Of a DNA stretch of 64,000 nt, positions 9,724-18,192 are shown one piece after another. Made by a program: the position numbers and the translations under genes. Every line of letters starts with the position of its first letter. The stretch's first letter is position 1. This DNA comes from Mycobacterium sp. SVM_VP21 (lineage in GTDB: Bacteria; Actinomycetota; Actinomycetes; Mycobacteriales; Mycobacteriaceae): contig CP101406.1 of assembly GCA_024758765.1 (NCBI GenBank), forward strand, positions 3,224,001 to 3,288,000. Direction: 5' to 3'. The notes under the pieces are model-generated. The model worked only from the letters and a program-made list of their open reading frames with translations, was not told the DNA's origin and made no database searches.

Positions 9724-9892
9724 CCGCGGGGTTCGTCCGGCGGTTCCAGCGTCGGCTCTCCTCCGTCGAACCTCGCTAAACCGCGGGGTTCGTCCGGCGG
9801 TTCCAGCGTCGGCTCTCCTCCGTCGAACCTCGCTAAACCGCGGGGTTCGTCCGGCGGTTCCAGCGTCGGCTCTCCTCCGTCGAACCTCGCTC
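9724..9892 (+). repeat. Three tandem 57-bp repeats (dispersed family)
   Basis: Units at 9724-9780, 9781-9837 and 9838-9892 are essentially identical; the third diverges only at its last bases. Each starts with CCGCGGGGTTCGTCCGGCGG and ends with CGAACCTCGCTAAA. The unit length is a multiple of three, so they are translated in frame within the broken epimerase. Related single copies occur at 23758 and, in reverse orientation, at 54098. Confidence 0.93.
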
Positions 9893-9991
9893 AACGCCCG
9901 ACCCCGCAAACGCCTCGGCTGGCGCACCCCCGCCGAAGAACTCGACCGACTACTGTCAGACCCGTCCACGTTTGTTGCAGCGACCGCCTGA
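9890..9991 (+). mobile_element. IS30-family transposase C-terminal remnant
   Basis: Read from 9890 in a frame different from the epimerase frame, the DNA encodes LNARPRKRLGWRTPAEELDR followed by about 13 residues and a stop at 9989. This is the very characteristic C-terminal end of IS30-family transposases (the N-x-R-P-R-K-x-L-G-W-x-T-P-x-E motif). The DDE catalytic domain is gone. The fragment starts directly at the end of the third 57-bp repeat, so the element was cut by deletion or recombination. Confidence 0.85.
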
Positions 9992-10049
9992 ATCCAAGCG
10001 GACTTTCGCCGACGAAACCGCACACTCGGCGCCAGGACGACGAAGCTGC

Positions 10050-10958
10050 CTAGATCCGGCCGCCGGGGAAGATGGTCTTCACGGCTTCGGTGATGGTGGT
10101 GCGCGCGGTGGCGTCATCACTGGGCTGCAGTGACTCGATCACCACGATGTAGCGACGATCCGCCCCGACCACGCCGGTCGACAGGTGCATCCAGTTGTTG
10201 CCGATGCAGCACATCCAGCCCTGCTTCACCGCCACCGGCTCGTCGTACAGGCCTTCCGGGATCCCGAAGCGCTGCGGGTAGCCGTCGAGGCCGCTCGGGG
10301 TGGACTGCGCGAGGTTGTTCATGATGATGTTGGCCTGGGCCGGTGGCAGACCGCCGGAACCGTTGAGCAGCATGTCGTAGTAACGCGCCAGGTCCGGTGC
10401 GGTGCTGATGGTGTTCCACCAGGCACCGTTCGACGGCGGTGCGGTGCCGGCCAGACCATAGCGGCCGGCCACCCGGGTGATGATCGCGTTGCCGCCGTTC
10501 TGGTTCCAGAATGTCTCGGCCGCCCCGTCGTCGGACGCGCGCAGCATCGAATCGAGAGCAGCCCGGTCATCAGCCGACAGGCCGGCTTCGGCCTTGCGCA
10601 GCAGCAGGTCGTCGGCGATGAACAGCTTGACGACCGACGCAGTGGCGATCGGCCGGGTGTTGCCGTTGGTGATCAGCTGGTGCGAGATCCGGTCCAGCAC
10701 CGCCACCGAGATGTTGGCACCGACCTTGGCGGCATCGTCGGTGGCTTCCTGCATGCGCGCGGAGAGACCATCGACCACCGCGGCCGGCTGAATCGCAGGC
10801 GCCCGGGGGGCTTCGATCGCCGTGGCCACCGGTGTCACCTCGGGTGCGCGGTACGGCGTCGGCCGTACGGCGTCGGCGCCATAGACCTTCTCGTCGCAGC
10901 CGAACACCACCGTGGAAATCACCATGACGATGGTCAACAGAAGCATCGATGGCCGCAC
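10050..10958 (-). CDS. lppW: Lipoprotein LppW-like, serine beta-lactamase/PBP fold
   Basis: 302 residues from the GTG at 10958, chosen because GAGGAGG lies 9 nt upstream; a TTG at 10976 would overlap that ribosome site. A short hydrophobic signal ends at VVFGC, a plausible lipobox, so the protein is probably lipid-anchored. The rest resembles class A beta-lactamase-like serine hydrolases, with SVVK (the SxxK nucleophile motif) at about residue 112 of the chain. A clear KTG is not seen: KQGWMCC occupies that region, so classic beta-lactamase activity is doubtful. Position divergent from rplS matches Rv2905 (lppW). Substrate unknown. Confidence 0.82.
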   Translation of the reverse strand: MRPSMLLLTIVMVISTVVFGCDEKVYGADAVRPTPYRAPEVTPVATAIEAPRAPAIQPAAVVDGLSARMQEATDDAAKVGANISVAVLDRISHQLITNGNTRPIATASVVKLFIADDLLLRKAEAGLSADDRAALDSMLRASDDGAAETFWNQNGGNAIITRVAGRYGLAGTAPPSNGAWWNTISTAPDLARYYDMLLNGSGGLPPAQANIIMNNLAQSTPSGLDGYPQRFGIPEGLYDEPVAVKQGWMCCIGNNWMHLSTGVVGADRRYIVVIESLQPSDDATARTTITEAVKTIFPGGRI

Positions 10959-11343
10959 GGCGGGTGGCCTCCTCAACAGGTATCAGGTGCGTAACGGCAC
11001 CGACATGGGGTTCACGGGCTCGCCACAACTGCTGCCATCGGCCCGCCGGATAGGTTACCGCGTGGGCAAGCGGATCGCGCAGTTCGGTCGCCTCCAGAAT
11101 TATCACGGCGGCCCGGCTCGGCGTGGAACGACCAGCGGCGATTTGCGCGATTTCACTGGTTGCGCTGCGTCTGGCACAATTGAGCAGTTGTCGCCTGCGG
11201 TTGATGCTGCAGCGGAGTCCTGGCGTCCCGGTCACCGCACAGCGCGACAACATGCCCGAACCCATCGGCTCGGTAACCGTCTGCATGCCCACAACGCGTG
11301 TCGGCCGGTCCGAAGCCGCGACCTGCGAGGAAGTGTTTCCGCA
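10959..11343. other. Divergent lppW-rplS intergenic region and rplS 5' UTR
   Basis: 385 bp with no clear gene. It must hold both the lppW promoter and the rplS promoter and leader. A candidate rplS promoter lies at 11152-11180. A short reading frame (from ATG 11204 or upstream) ends with a TGA overlapping the rplS ATG; it may be a leader peptide or chance. No L19-specific RNA structure was recognised. Confidence 0.5.
11152..11180 (+). promoter_or_regulatory. Candidate SigA-type promoter for rplS
   Basis: TTCACT (11152-11157) and CACAAT (11175-11180) are separated by 17 bp, each matching four of six consensus bases. Transcription would begin near 11187, giving a leader of about 155 nt before rplS. 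Visual match only. Confidence 0.35.
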
Positions 11344-11685
11344 ATGAACACGCTGGACATCGTCGACAAGGCGTCGCTGCGCGACGACATCCCGGCCTTC
11401 GCCCCCGGCGACACGGTCAACGTGCACGTGAAGGTGATCGAGGGCTCCAAGGAGCGCATCCAGGTGTTCAAGGGTGTGGTCATCCGCCGGCAGGGTGGCG
11501 GCGTGCGCGAGACGTTCACCGTCCGCAAGGAGAGCTACGGCGTCGGCGTGGAGCGGACCTTCCCGGTGCACTCGCCGAACGTCGACCACATTGACGTCGT
11601 GGTCCGCGGTGACGTCCGGCGCGCCAAGCTGTACTACCTGCGTGAGCTGCGCGGCAAGAAGGCCAAGATCAAGGAAAAGCGCTGA
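11344..11685 (+). CDS. rplS: 50S ribosomal protein L19
   Basis: 113 residues. Conserved L19 core: [20 protein letters not shown] near the N-terminus and [20 protein letters not shown] at the C-terminus. L19 sits at the 30S-50S interface. ATG at 11344 with a GAGGAAG ribosome site. In Mtb trmD and rimM are nearby beyond lppW; they are absent here because the local order breaks on the other side of lppW. A terminator follows, so lepB probably has its own transcription start. Confidence 0.97.
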   Translation: MNTLDIVDKASLRDDIPAFAPGDTVNVHVKVIEGSKERIQVFKGVVIRRQGGGVRETFTVRKESYGVGVERTFPVHSPNVDHIDVVVRGDVRRAKLYYLRELRGKKAKIKEKR

Positions 11686-11689
11686 TCTT

Positions 11690-11707
11690 GCCCGCGCCGG
11701 GCTTTTT
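11690..11707 (+). terminator. Intrinsic terminator after rplS
   Basis: GCCCG (11690-11694), loop CGC, CGGGC (11698-11702), then five T. The short GC-only stem with a T run, 4 nt after the rplS stop, fits Rho-independent termination. Confidence 0.6.
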
Positions 11708-11752
11708 CCGATCGGTCTCCGGTGCCGCTGACGCGGTCATTACCCTGATCTC

Positions 11753-12580
11753 GTGACCGAAACCACGGGCTCATCACCCGAAAGTTCCCCCGAGTCGGCT
11801 GAGGCTGCTGAGGTGCCCGAGGACGGCAAGCACGGCACGCTGCGCGAGTCGGTCGTGCTGATCACGATCGCGCTGGTGTTGTACTACCTGATGCTGACGT
11901 TCGTGGCACGTCCGTACCTCATCCCGTCGGAGTCGATGGAGCCGACGTTGCACGGCTGCCACGGCTGCGTCGGCGACCGCATCATGGTGGACAAGGTCAC
12001 CTACCGCTTCGGCGCACCGCAGCCCGGTGACGTCGTGGTCTTCCGCGGCCCCCCGTCTTGGAACGTCGGCTACAAGTCGATCCGGTCGACCAACACGCCC
12101 GTGCGCTGGGTGCAAAACGCTCTCTCGTTCATCGGGTTCGTCCCACCCGACGAGAACGACTTGGTCAAGCGGGTCATCGCGGTGGGCGGTCAGACGGTTC
12201 AGTGCCGCAACGACACCGGCCTGACCGTCGACGGCAAGCTGCTCCACGAGCCCTACCTGAACCCGGCCACCCTGATGGTCGACCCGATGGTCTATCCCTG
12301 CCTCGGCAACGAGTTCGGTCCGGTGACCGTGCCCGAGGGGCGGCTGTGGGTGATGGGTGACAACCGCACCCATTCGTCGGACTCGCGGGCGCACTGCGAC
12401 TCGGTGCAGGTCCAACCCGACCTGCAGCGCCGGATCCTGTGCACCGGAGCAGATCTGGACGCCGGCACCGTGCCGGTGGCCAACGTGATCGGCAAGACCA
12501 GGTTCATCGCCTGGCCGCCGTCGCGCTGGGGGCCGGTAAAATCGGTAAATCCCCAGAAGATGGCCGAGCAGGGCCCGTAG
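11753..12580 (+). CDS. lepB: Signal peptidase I
   Basis: 275 residues. One N-terminal transmembrane helix (about residues 34-55) anchors the protein, with the catalytic domain outside. The serine nucleophile is in IPSESMEP (about residue 64) and the general-base lysine in [10 protein letters not shown] (about residue 143). Box E is [11 protein letters not shown] near 202. It removes signal peptides from Sec/Tat-exported proteins. The acidic, Ser-rich N-terminus is usual in mycobacteria. GTG start at 11753. Two bases separate it from rnhB, so the two are cotranscribed. Confidence 0.96.
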   Translation: MTETTGSSPESSPESAEAAEVPEDGKHGTLRESVVLITIALVLYYLMLTFVARPYLIPSESMEPTLHGCHGCVGDRIMVDKVTYRFGAPQPGDVVVFRGPPSWNVGYKSIRSTNTPVRWVQNALSFIGFVPPDENDLVKRVIAVGGQTVQCRNDTGLTVDGKLLHEPYLNPATLMVDPMVYPCLGNEFGPVTVPEGRLWVMGDNRTHSSDSRAHCDSVQVQPDLQRRILCTGADLDAGTVPVANVIGKTRFIAWPPSRWGPVKSVNPQKMAEQGP

Positions 12581-12582
12581 CG

Positions 12583-13296
12583 ATGCCTCCGGCCTGGCCG
12601 CCGCGCACGGTGATTCGTCGTTCACCGGGGCTGCGCACTCTGGAGTCGGCGCTGTACCGCAGCGGGCTCGGCCCGGTCGCCGGTGTCGACGAGGTCGGCC
12701 GCGGCGCTTGCGCCGGGCCGCTGGTGGTGGCCGCCTGTGTGCTCGGGCCGGGCAAACCCGCGGCCCTGGCGGCGCTCGACGACTCCAAGAAGCTCACCGA
12801 GAAGATCCGCGAGCGGCTGTTCCCGCTGATCTGCCGGTACGCGCTGGCCTACCACGTGGTCTTCATCGAGCCCGCCGACGTTGACGCGCGCGGTGTGCAC
12901 GTGGCCAACATCGAGGGCATGCGGCGCGCGGTGGCGGGCCTGCCGCTGCGGCCGGGCTATGTGCTCTCCGACGGGTTCCGGGTCCCGGGGCTGCCGATGC
13001 CCTCGCTTCCGGTGATCGGCGGCGACGGGGCGGCTGCGTGTATTGCCGCGGCGAGCGTGCTGGCCAAGGTCAGTCGGGACCGCTACATGGCGACCCTGGA
13101 CGCCGACCACCCCGGCTACGGCTTCGCGGTACACAAGGGCTACTCCACCGCGGCGCACACCGCGGCACTGTCTGCGTTGGGACCGTGCAGCCAGCATCGC
13201 TTCTCGTTTATCAACGTGCGCAACGTGGCGATGGCTGCGGCGGCGACTGGGACAATGGGGTCGACGAACCGAGCAGAAGGACGGCTGAGCAGATGA
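12583..13296 (+). CDS. rnhB: Ribonuclease HII
   Basis: 237 residues. The acidic active site is recognisable: DEVGRG (about residue 32), DDSKKLT (about 67) and the later SDG-containing strand. RNase HII cuts RNA in RNA/DNA hybrids and removes single ribonucleotides from DNA. The start is the ATG at 12583, 2 bp after the lepB stop. Its TGA overlaps the next ATG (ATGA at 13293), so translation is coupled to the DUF2469 protein. Confidence 0.95.
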   Translation: MPPAWPPRTVIRRSPGLRTLESALYRSGLGPVAGVDEVGRGACAGPLVVAACVLGPGKPAALAALDDSKKLTEKIRERLFPLICRYALAYHVVFIEPADVDARGVHVANIEGMRRAVAGLPLRPGYVLSDGFRVPGLPMPSLPVIGGDGAAACIAAASVLAKVSRDRYMATLDADHPGYGFAVHKGYSTAAHTAALSALGPCSQHRFSFINVRNVAMAAAATGTMGSTNRAEGRLSR

Positions 13297-13598
13297 GTGC
13301 CGAGGATCTCGAGAAGTACGAAACCGAGATGGAACTCTCGCTGTACCGCGAATACAAGGACATCGTGGGGCAGTTCAGTTACGTGGTGGAGACCGAACGG
13401 CGCTTCTACCTGGCCAACAGCGTGGAGATGGTGCCCCGCAACGCCGACGGCGAGGTGTATTTCGAGCTTCGGCTGGCCGATGCCTGGGTGTGGGACATGT
13501 ACCGGCCGGCCCGATTCGTCAAGCAGGTGCGGGTGGTCACCTTCAAAGACGTCAACATCGAAGAGGTGGAGAAGCCCGAGCTGCGGCTTCCGGAATAA
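13293..13598 (+). CDS. DUF2469 protein (Rv2901c-like)
   Basis: 101 residues, beginning [20 protein letters not shown] and containing the conserved [20 protein letters not shown] segment. This small cytosolic family is almost confined to actinobacteria, always next to rnhB, and has no known function. The strong conservation and coupled start (ATGA overlap with rnhB) suggest a housekeeping role. The C-terminal half is acidic. Confidence 0.93.
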   Translation: MSAEDLEKYETEMELSLYREYKDIVGQFSYVVETERRFYLANSVEMVPRNADGEVYFELRLADAWVWDMYRPARFVKQVRVVTFKDVNIEEVEKPELRLPE

Positions 13599-13640
13599 AC
13601 ACCGCAACGGTGCCGCCGGCTTGGGTCTAGGCTGACTCGC

Positions 13641-14306
13641 ATGACCGCTGTCGACCGTGCTGTCTCCCGCCGTGAAATCACCGATGCCCTCCTGAAGGCC
13701 ATGGAACGCCGCCACGAGGTGCTCGACGTGATCGTCGATTCCAACGACCGCGCATCGGCCGTGCAGGCGATCGCGAACCTGCTGGGCGTCTCGCCGCTGG
13801 GCTGCGAAGCGGTGATCGGAATGTCGCTGGATCAGCTCACCAAGGAGTCGCGCGACAAGATCGCCGACGAACTCAACGATTTGAACAACGAGCTGACGTT
13901 CACCTTCGGTGACCGGCCGGCCAGTTCCGGCGAGACCCTGGCGCTGCGGGTGTTCTCCGGTGAGCAGGACCGGGACATCTTGGCGGATCGGACCACGGAC
14001 GTCGGCGCAAGCGCGGACGGCACCGGACGGCCTGCCGGCGATATCGGCGACGAGATCAGCTCGGCGCTGGCACGCGTCGAGGATGAGGACGCGGCCCTGT
14101 TCGTCGCCATCGACGGCGGGCAGAAGGTCGGAATGGTCTTCGGCGACCTCAACCACGGTGAGGTCAACGTGCGGATCTGGATTCATCCCGAACACCGCAA
14201 GAAGGGCTACGGCACCGCTGCGTTGCGCCGGGCCCGCGCCGAGATGGCGGCCTACTTCCCCGGTGTGCCGTTGATCGTCCGCGCACCGGGTGCGCACGCC
14301 GGCTGA
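13641..14306 (+). CDS. GyrA coiled-coil-like domain fused to a GNAT acetyltransferase
   Basis: 221 residues in two parts. Residues ~6-88 (SRREITDALLKAMERRHEVL onward, through AVQAIANLLGVSPLGCEAVIGM and a closing L-T-x-E-S-R-x-K-I) closely follow the pattern of the long coiled-coil 'tower' helices of gyrase/topoisomerase IV subunit A. In GyrA these read 'LxALDxIDEVIxxI..S..xxAxxxLxxxFxLsExQAxAILxMxLxxLTxLE'. Residues ~100-221 carry a GNAT fold, with the acetyl-CoA loop in HPEHRKKGYGTAALRRAR. No catalytic tyrosine domain of gyrase is present. It follows DUF2469 by 42 bp. Substrate unknown; the N-terminus may mediate dimerisation. Confidence 0.78.
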   Translation: MTAVDRAVSRREITDALLKAMERRHEVLDVIVDSNDRASAVQAIANLLGVSPLGCEAVIGMSLDQLTKESRDKIADELNDLNNELTFTFGDRPASSGETLALRVFSGEQDRDILADRTTDVGASADGTGRPAGDIGDEISSALARVEDEDAALFVAIDGGQKVGMVFGDLNHGEVNVRIWIHPEHRKKGYGTAALRRARAEMAAYFPGVPLIVRAPGAHAG

Positions 14307-14374
14307 ACCAGTTCACCGCGCCTGAGCGGTCGGTGAAACGCTAGGGGATCTTTGCCCCTTGGACGCGTGTTAGG

Positions 14375-14400
14375 CCGGCGTCACTTGGATGCCGGGTTTT
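14375..14400 (+). terminator. Possible terminator between the GNAT gene and ctaD
   Basis: CCGGC (14375-14379) can pair with GCCGG (14391-14395), followed by GTTTT. Just upstream TTCACCG (14312-14318) and CGGTGAA (14331-14337) also form a stem. Together they may end the rnhB-GNAT transcript. Stems are short, so confidence is modest. Confidence 0.35.
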
Positions 14401-14467
14401 CCGCTTGCCCCCGACGGGTATCCCGGCCACACACCTGATCGCTGTCGTGCGTGGTGACGGGAGAGCA

Positions 14468-16189
14468 ATGGTCATCGACGAGGCGGGGGCGGCCCCCACC
14501 GAGGTCGTCGCAGCCCGACCGTTCCCGCCGCGCGGTAAGCCCCGCGGCGAGGCGATTGTCGAGTTGCTGGCTACTACCGACCACAAGGTGATCGGCCAGA
14601 TGTACGTGGTGACGGCCTTCGGCTTCTTCCTGACCGCAGGACTGATGGCATTGCTGATGCGCGCCGAACTGGCTGCACCGGGCCTGCAGTTTCTATCCAA
14701 TGAGCAGTACAACCAGCTGTTCACCATCCACGGCACGATCATGCTGCTGCTGTACGCCACGCCGATCGCCTTCGGTTTCGCCAACCTGGTCTTGCCACTG
14801 CAGATCGGGGCGCCCGATGTCGCCTTCCCGCGCCTCAACGCGCTGTCGTACTGGCTGTTCCTGTTCGGTGGGCTTCTGGTCCTTTCGGGATTCGTCACCC
14901 CCGGCGGAGCTGCGGAATTCGGCTGGACCGGCTACACGCCACTTAGTGACAGCGTCCATTCGCCGGGCCCCGGCGCTGACCTGTGGGTCGTGGGGCTCAT
15001 TGTGTCGGGGCTGGGCACCATCTTGGCCGCAGTCAATATGGTCACCACGGTGGTCTGCTTGCGCGCACCCGGCATGACGATGTTCCGAATGTCGAACTTC
15101 ACCTGGAACATCGTGGCAACCAGCGTATTGATCTTCTTGGCCTTTCCCGTGCTGACCGCCGCGTTGTTCGGCCTGGCCGCCGAGCGCCACTTGGGCGCCC
15201 ACGTCTATGACCCGGCCAACGGCGGTCCGATCCTGTGGCAGCACCTGTTCTGGTTCTTCGGTCACCCGGAGGTCTACATCGTGGCGCTGCCGTTTTGGGG
15301 CATCATCGGCGAGGTACTGCCCATCTTCAGTCGCAAGCCACTGTTCGGCTACACCACGTTGATCTACGCCTCGTGGGCCATCGTCTTCCTGTCCGCCTCG
15401 GTCTGGGCGCACCACATGTTCGCGACCGGGGCAGTGCTGCTGCCCTTCTTCTCGTTGACGTCGTTTCTGATCGCGGTGCCGACCGGCATCAAGTACGTCA
15501 ATTGGATCGGCACGATGTGGAGAGGGCAGCTGACCTTCGAGACGCCGATGCTGTTCTCGATCGGCTTTCTGGTGACATTCCTGCTTGGCGGCCTGACCGG
15601 CGTGATGCTAGCCAGCCCCTCACTGGATTTCCACGTCCACGACACGTACTTCGTGGTGGCCCATTTCCATTACGTATTGTTCGGCACCATCGTGTTCGCC
15701 ACCTTCGCCGGCATCTATCTGTGGTTTCCGAAGATGACCGGCCGACTGCTCGACGAGCGGCTGGGCAAGCTCCACTTCTGGCTGACGCTGATCGGGTTTC
15801 ACACCACCTTTCTGGTGCAACATTGGCTCGGGGCAGCCGGGATGCCGCGTCGCTACGCCGACTATCTGCCCACCGACGGCTTCCAACCGCTCAATGTCGT
15901 CGCGACGGTCGGCGCATTCATCCTGGGCGCCTCCATGCTGCCGTTCGTGTGGAACGTGTTCCGCAGCTACCGCTATGGCGAGCCGGTCACCGTTGACGAC
16001 CCGTGGGGCCACGGCAACTCGTTGGAATGGGCCACCAGCTGCCCGCCGCCGCGGCACAACTTCACCGAACTGCCCCGGATCCGCTCCAACCGCCCGGCCT
16101 TCGAATTGCACTACCCACATATGGCGGAACGGTTACACGCCGAAGCGCACGTGGGCGAGCGGCGCCGGGTCCGCAGTCGCGGCGAGTGA
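14468..16189 (+). CDS. ctaD: Cytochrome c oxidase subunit I (aa3-type), extra copy
   Basis: 573 residues from the ATG at 14468, the same length as Mtb CtaD; the frame opens earlier at 14405 but those residues are not CtaD-like. Twelve membrane spans are evident. Key haem-copper residues are present: HGTIMLL (haem a ligand), GHPEVY (CuB His and the cross-linked Tyr), AHHMFATG (CuB His pair) and AHFHYVLFG (haem a3/haem a histidines). It couples oxygen reduction to proton pumping. In Mtb ctaD is elsewhere (Rv3043c, near serB2), while this locus holds fdhF/fdhD, so this is probably a second, relocated ctaD. No other oxidase subunits are adjacent. Confidence 0.93.
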   Translation: MVIDEAGAAPTEVVAARPFPPRGKPRGEAIVELLATTDHKVIGQMYVVTAFGFFLTAGLMALLMRAELAAPGLQFLSNEQYNQLFTIHGTIMLLLYATPIAFGFANLVLPLQIGAPDVAFPRLNALSYWLFLFGGLLVLSGFVTPGGAAEFGWTGYTPLSDSVHSPGPGADLWVVGLIVSGLGTILAAVNMVTTVVCLRAPGMTMFRMSNFTWNIVATSVLIFLAFPVLTAALFGLAAERHLGAHVYDPANGGPILWQHLFWFFGHPEVYIVALPFWGIIGEVLPIFSRKPLFGYTTLIYASWAIVFLSASVWAHHMFATGAVLLPFFSLTSFLIAVPTGIKYVNWIGTMWRGQLTFETPMLFSIGFLVTFLLGGLTGVMLASPSLDFHVHDTYFVVAHFHYVLFGTIVFATFAGIYLWFPKMTGRLLDERLGKLHFWLTLIGFHTTFLVQHWLGAAGMPRRYADYLPTDGFQPLNVVATVGAFILGASMLPFVWNVFRSYRYGEPVTVDDPWGHGNSLEWATSCPPPRHNFTELPRIRSNRPAFELHYPHMAERLHAEAHVGERRRVRSRGE

Positions 16190-16311
16190 GCCGGACCGCT
16201 CGCGTCTGCAGCTGTGGATGAAGTTCAACTTGGGGATAACTGCCTGCCCGGCAGCTGGTTTCGGACTTGTTTGACTCGACGCTGTCGGTCCCCCGGCCGA
16301 CCCTGACCGGT

Positions 16312-16680
16312 ATGACAACCATGTCTCGCACGGAGCTGGGGGCGCTCGGAGAACAAGTGGCCGTCGACCATCTGACCGCTCAGGGGTGGGCGATCCTAGC
16401 CCGCAACTGGCGCTGTCGATACGGCGAACTGGATGTGATCGCCGCGGCCCCTGTCCCGCGCACCGTGGTGTTCGTCGAGGTGAAGACCCGCAGCGGTGAC
16501 GGCTTCGGCGGGCTGGCGTACGCGGTGGGACCGGAGAAGGTGCGCAGGCTGCGGCGGCTGGCCGGGGTGTGGCTGGCGGGCCAGCAGTGCCACTGGGATG
16601 AGGTCCGTCTCGATGTGATCGGGGTGCGGATCGGGCGCAGCCGAACTCCGGAGATCACCCACTTGCAGGGGGTGGGCTAA
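16312..16680 (+). CDS. YraN/UPF0102-family nuclease-like protein
   Basis: 122 residues from the ATG at 16312. The frame opens at 16267 but the first 15 residues are not conserved. It has the restriction-endonuclease-like core with G-E-L-D-V-I near residue 40 and F-V-E-V-K-T-R-S near 57, the D-ExK metal-binding pattern of the family. Rv2898c occupies the same place in Mtb. It is probably linked to DNA processing with the following comM and dprA genes. One base separates its stop from the comM start. Confidence 0.92.
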   Translation: MTTMSRTELGALGEQVAVDHLTAQGWAILARNWRCRYGELDVIAAAPVPRTVVFVEVKTRSGDGFGGLAYAVGPEKVRRLRRLAGVWLAGQQCHWDEVRLDVIGVRIGRSRTPEITHLQGVG

Positions 16681-18192
16681 ATGGCACTGGGCCGGGCGTT
16701 CTCGGTCGCTGTGCGCGGCCTCGACGGCTTGATCGTGGAGATCGAATCCGATATCACCTCGGGACTACCCGGGGTGCATCTGGTGGGGCTGCCCGACGCC
16801 GCACTCCAAGAGTCGCGGGATCGCGTGCGCGCGGCGATCACGAACAGCGGGCACCGTTGGCCCGCGGCCCGGCTGACCCTGGCACTGTCGCCGGCGACGC
16901 TGCCGAAGATGGGCTCCGTCTACGACCTGGCTTTGGCCGCTGCGGTGCTCTCCGCCGACCGCAAAGCGCCGTGGTCGTGGTTGGAGAAGGCGGTGCTGCT
17001 CGGGGAACTCGCGCTCGACGGGCGGGTGCGTCCGGTCCACGGGGTACTGCCCGCGGTGTTGGCCGCAAAGAAGGGTGGCTGGGCTGCCGCGGTGGTCCCC
17101 GTGGACAACCTCGCCGAAGCCAGTCTGGTGGACGGCATCGACGTTTACGGGGTCGCGACGCTGGGCCAGTTGCACGGCTGGCTGGAGGGGGCCGCACGGC
17201 TGCAGGACCGGATCACCACCGTGGCTCCGACGGCCGAGCCGATCGCGGACCTGGCCGAGGTGGTCGGTCAGGCGCAGGCCCGGTTCGCCGTCGAGGTGGC
17301 TGCGGCCGGATCCCATCATCTGATGCTGACCGGCCCCCCGGGAATCGGTAAAACCATGCTGGCCCAACGCCTTCCCGGACTGCTGCCGGCACTCACCGAA
17401 AGCGAATCGTTGGAGGTCACCGCCATCCACTCGGTCGCGGGCCTGCTGTCGGGCAGCGCACCGCTGATCACCCGGCCGCCCTTCATCGCCCCGCATCACA
17501 GCTCGAGTGTCGCGGCGCTGGTCGGCGGCGGGTCCGGAATGGCCCGGCCCGGTGCGGTGAGCCGCGCTCACCGAGGCGTGCTGTTCCTCGACGAGTGTGC
17601 CGAGATCCGGGTCAGCGCGCTAGAGGCGCTGCGTACGCCGCTCGAAGACGGGGAGATCCGGCTGGCCCGGCGCGACGGGGTGGCCTGCTACCCGGCCCGC
17701 TTCCAACTGGTCATGGCGGCCAACCCATGCCCGTGCGCGCCGGCCGACCCCAGGGACTGCACGTGTAAGTCGATGGAGAAGCGGCGCTACCTGGGCCGGC
17801 TTTCCGGCCCGCTGCTGGACCGGGTGGACCTGCGAGTGGAGATGCATCCGGTGCGCGCGGGTGCGTTCTCGGCGGCGGATGGGGAGTCGACTGCCGCGGT
17901 GCGCAACCGGGTCGCGCAGGCGCGCGCCGCCGCAGCGCACCGGTGGGCGCCGCACGGGTTCCACACCAATGCCGAGGTCAGCGGGGCGTTGCTGCGCCGC
18001 AAGTTTCGGCTCAGTACCGCGGCGATGGCTCCGCTACGCGCTGCGCTGGATCGCGGTCTGCTGTCGGTCCGAGGCGCCAATCGCACCCTGCGGGTCGCGT
18101 GGACCCTCAGCGATCTGGCCGGACGGACGTCACCGGGATTGGACGAGGTCTCCGCGGCCTTGAGCTTTCGCCAGGCGGGTTCGGGCCGATGA
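16681..18192 (+). CDS. ComM/YifB-type magnesium-chelatase-like AAA ATPase
   Basis: 503 residues. An N-terminal Lon-protease-like (ChlI) domain (about 20-170) is followed by an AAA+ core with Walker A GPPGIGKT (about 219-226), Walker B GVLFLDE near 300, and a Mg-chelatase C-terminal domain (about 400-500). A Cys-rich loop, NPCPCAPADPRDCTCKS near 352-368, is typical of YifB/ComM. ComM is a helicase that promotes branch migration during natural transformation in other bacteria. It matches Rv2897c; the ATGA overlap with dprA supports one operon. Confidence 0.93.
   Translation: MALGRAFSVAVRGLDGLIVEIESDITSGLPGVHLVGLPDAALQESRDRVRAAITNSGHRWPAARLTLALSPATLPKMGSVYDLALAAAVLSADRKAPWSWLEKAVLLGELALDGRVRPVHGVLPAVLAAKKGGWAAAVVPVDNLAEASLVDGIDVYGVATLGQLHGWLEGAARLQDRITTVAPTAEPIADLAEVVGQAQARFAVEVAAAGSHHLMLTGPPGIGKTMLAQRLPGLLPALTESESLEVTAIHSVAGLLSGSAPLITRPPFIAPHHSSSVAALVGGGSGMARPGAVSRAHRGVLFLDECAEIRVSALEALRTPLEDGEIRLARRDGVACYPARFQLVMAANPCPCAPADPRDCTCKSMEKRRYLGRLSGPLLDRVDLRVEMHPVRAGAFSAADGESTAAVRNRVAQARAAAAHRWAPHGFHTNAEVSGALLRRKFRLSTAAMAPLRAALDRGLLSVRGANRTLRVAWTLSDLAGRTSPGLDEVSAALSFRQAGSGR

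Larger units (their letters stand above)
9382..10053 (+). pseudogene. Truncated NAD-dependent epimerase/dehydratase, frame running into repeats
   Basis: The first ~113 residues are a good epimerase N-terminus: VTGGFGLVGSAVVRQL dinucleotide loop, a DLTD acidic residue and IHLAAVIPP. Homology then stops abruptly at about 9720, where three tandem 57-bp repeats begin and are read in frame as 19-residue units rich in Gly, Ser and Pro. After the repeats the frame continues with a basic, non-homologous tail to a stop at 10051. The tail overlaps an IS30 transposase remnant read in another frame. The catalytic YxxxK and all C-terminal parts are missing, so an active enzyme is unlikely. A GTG/GAGGAGG-like start remains, so a chimeric peptide could still be made. 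Confidence 0.75.

Noticed and set aside
9724..9892. CRISPR-like array
   Set aside because: The three 57-bp units abut directly with no spacers, and no cas genes are nearby; this is a tandem repeat.
10959..11343. tRNA or ribosomal leader RNA upstream of rplS
   Set aside because: No cloverleaf or known L19 leader fold recognisable; only a promoter-like pair and a possible short ORF.
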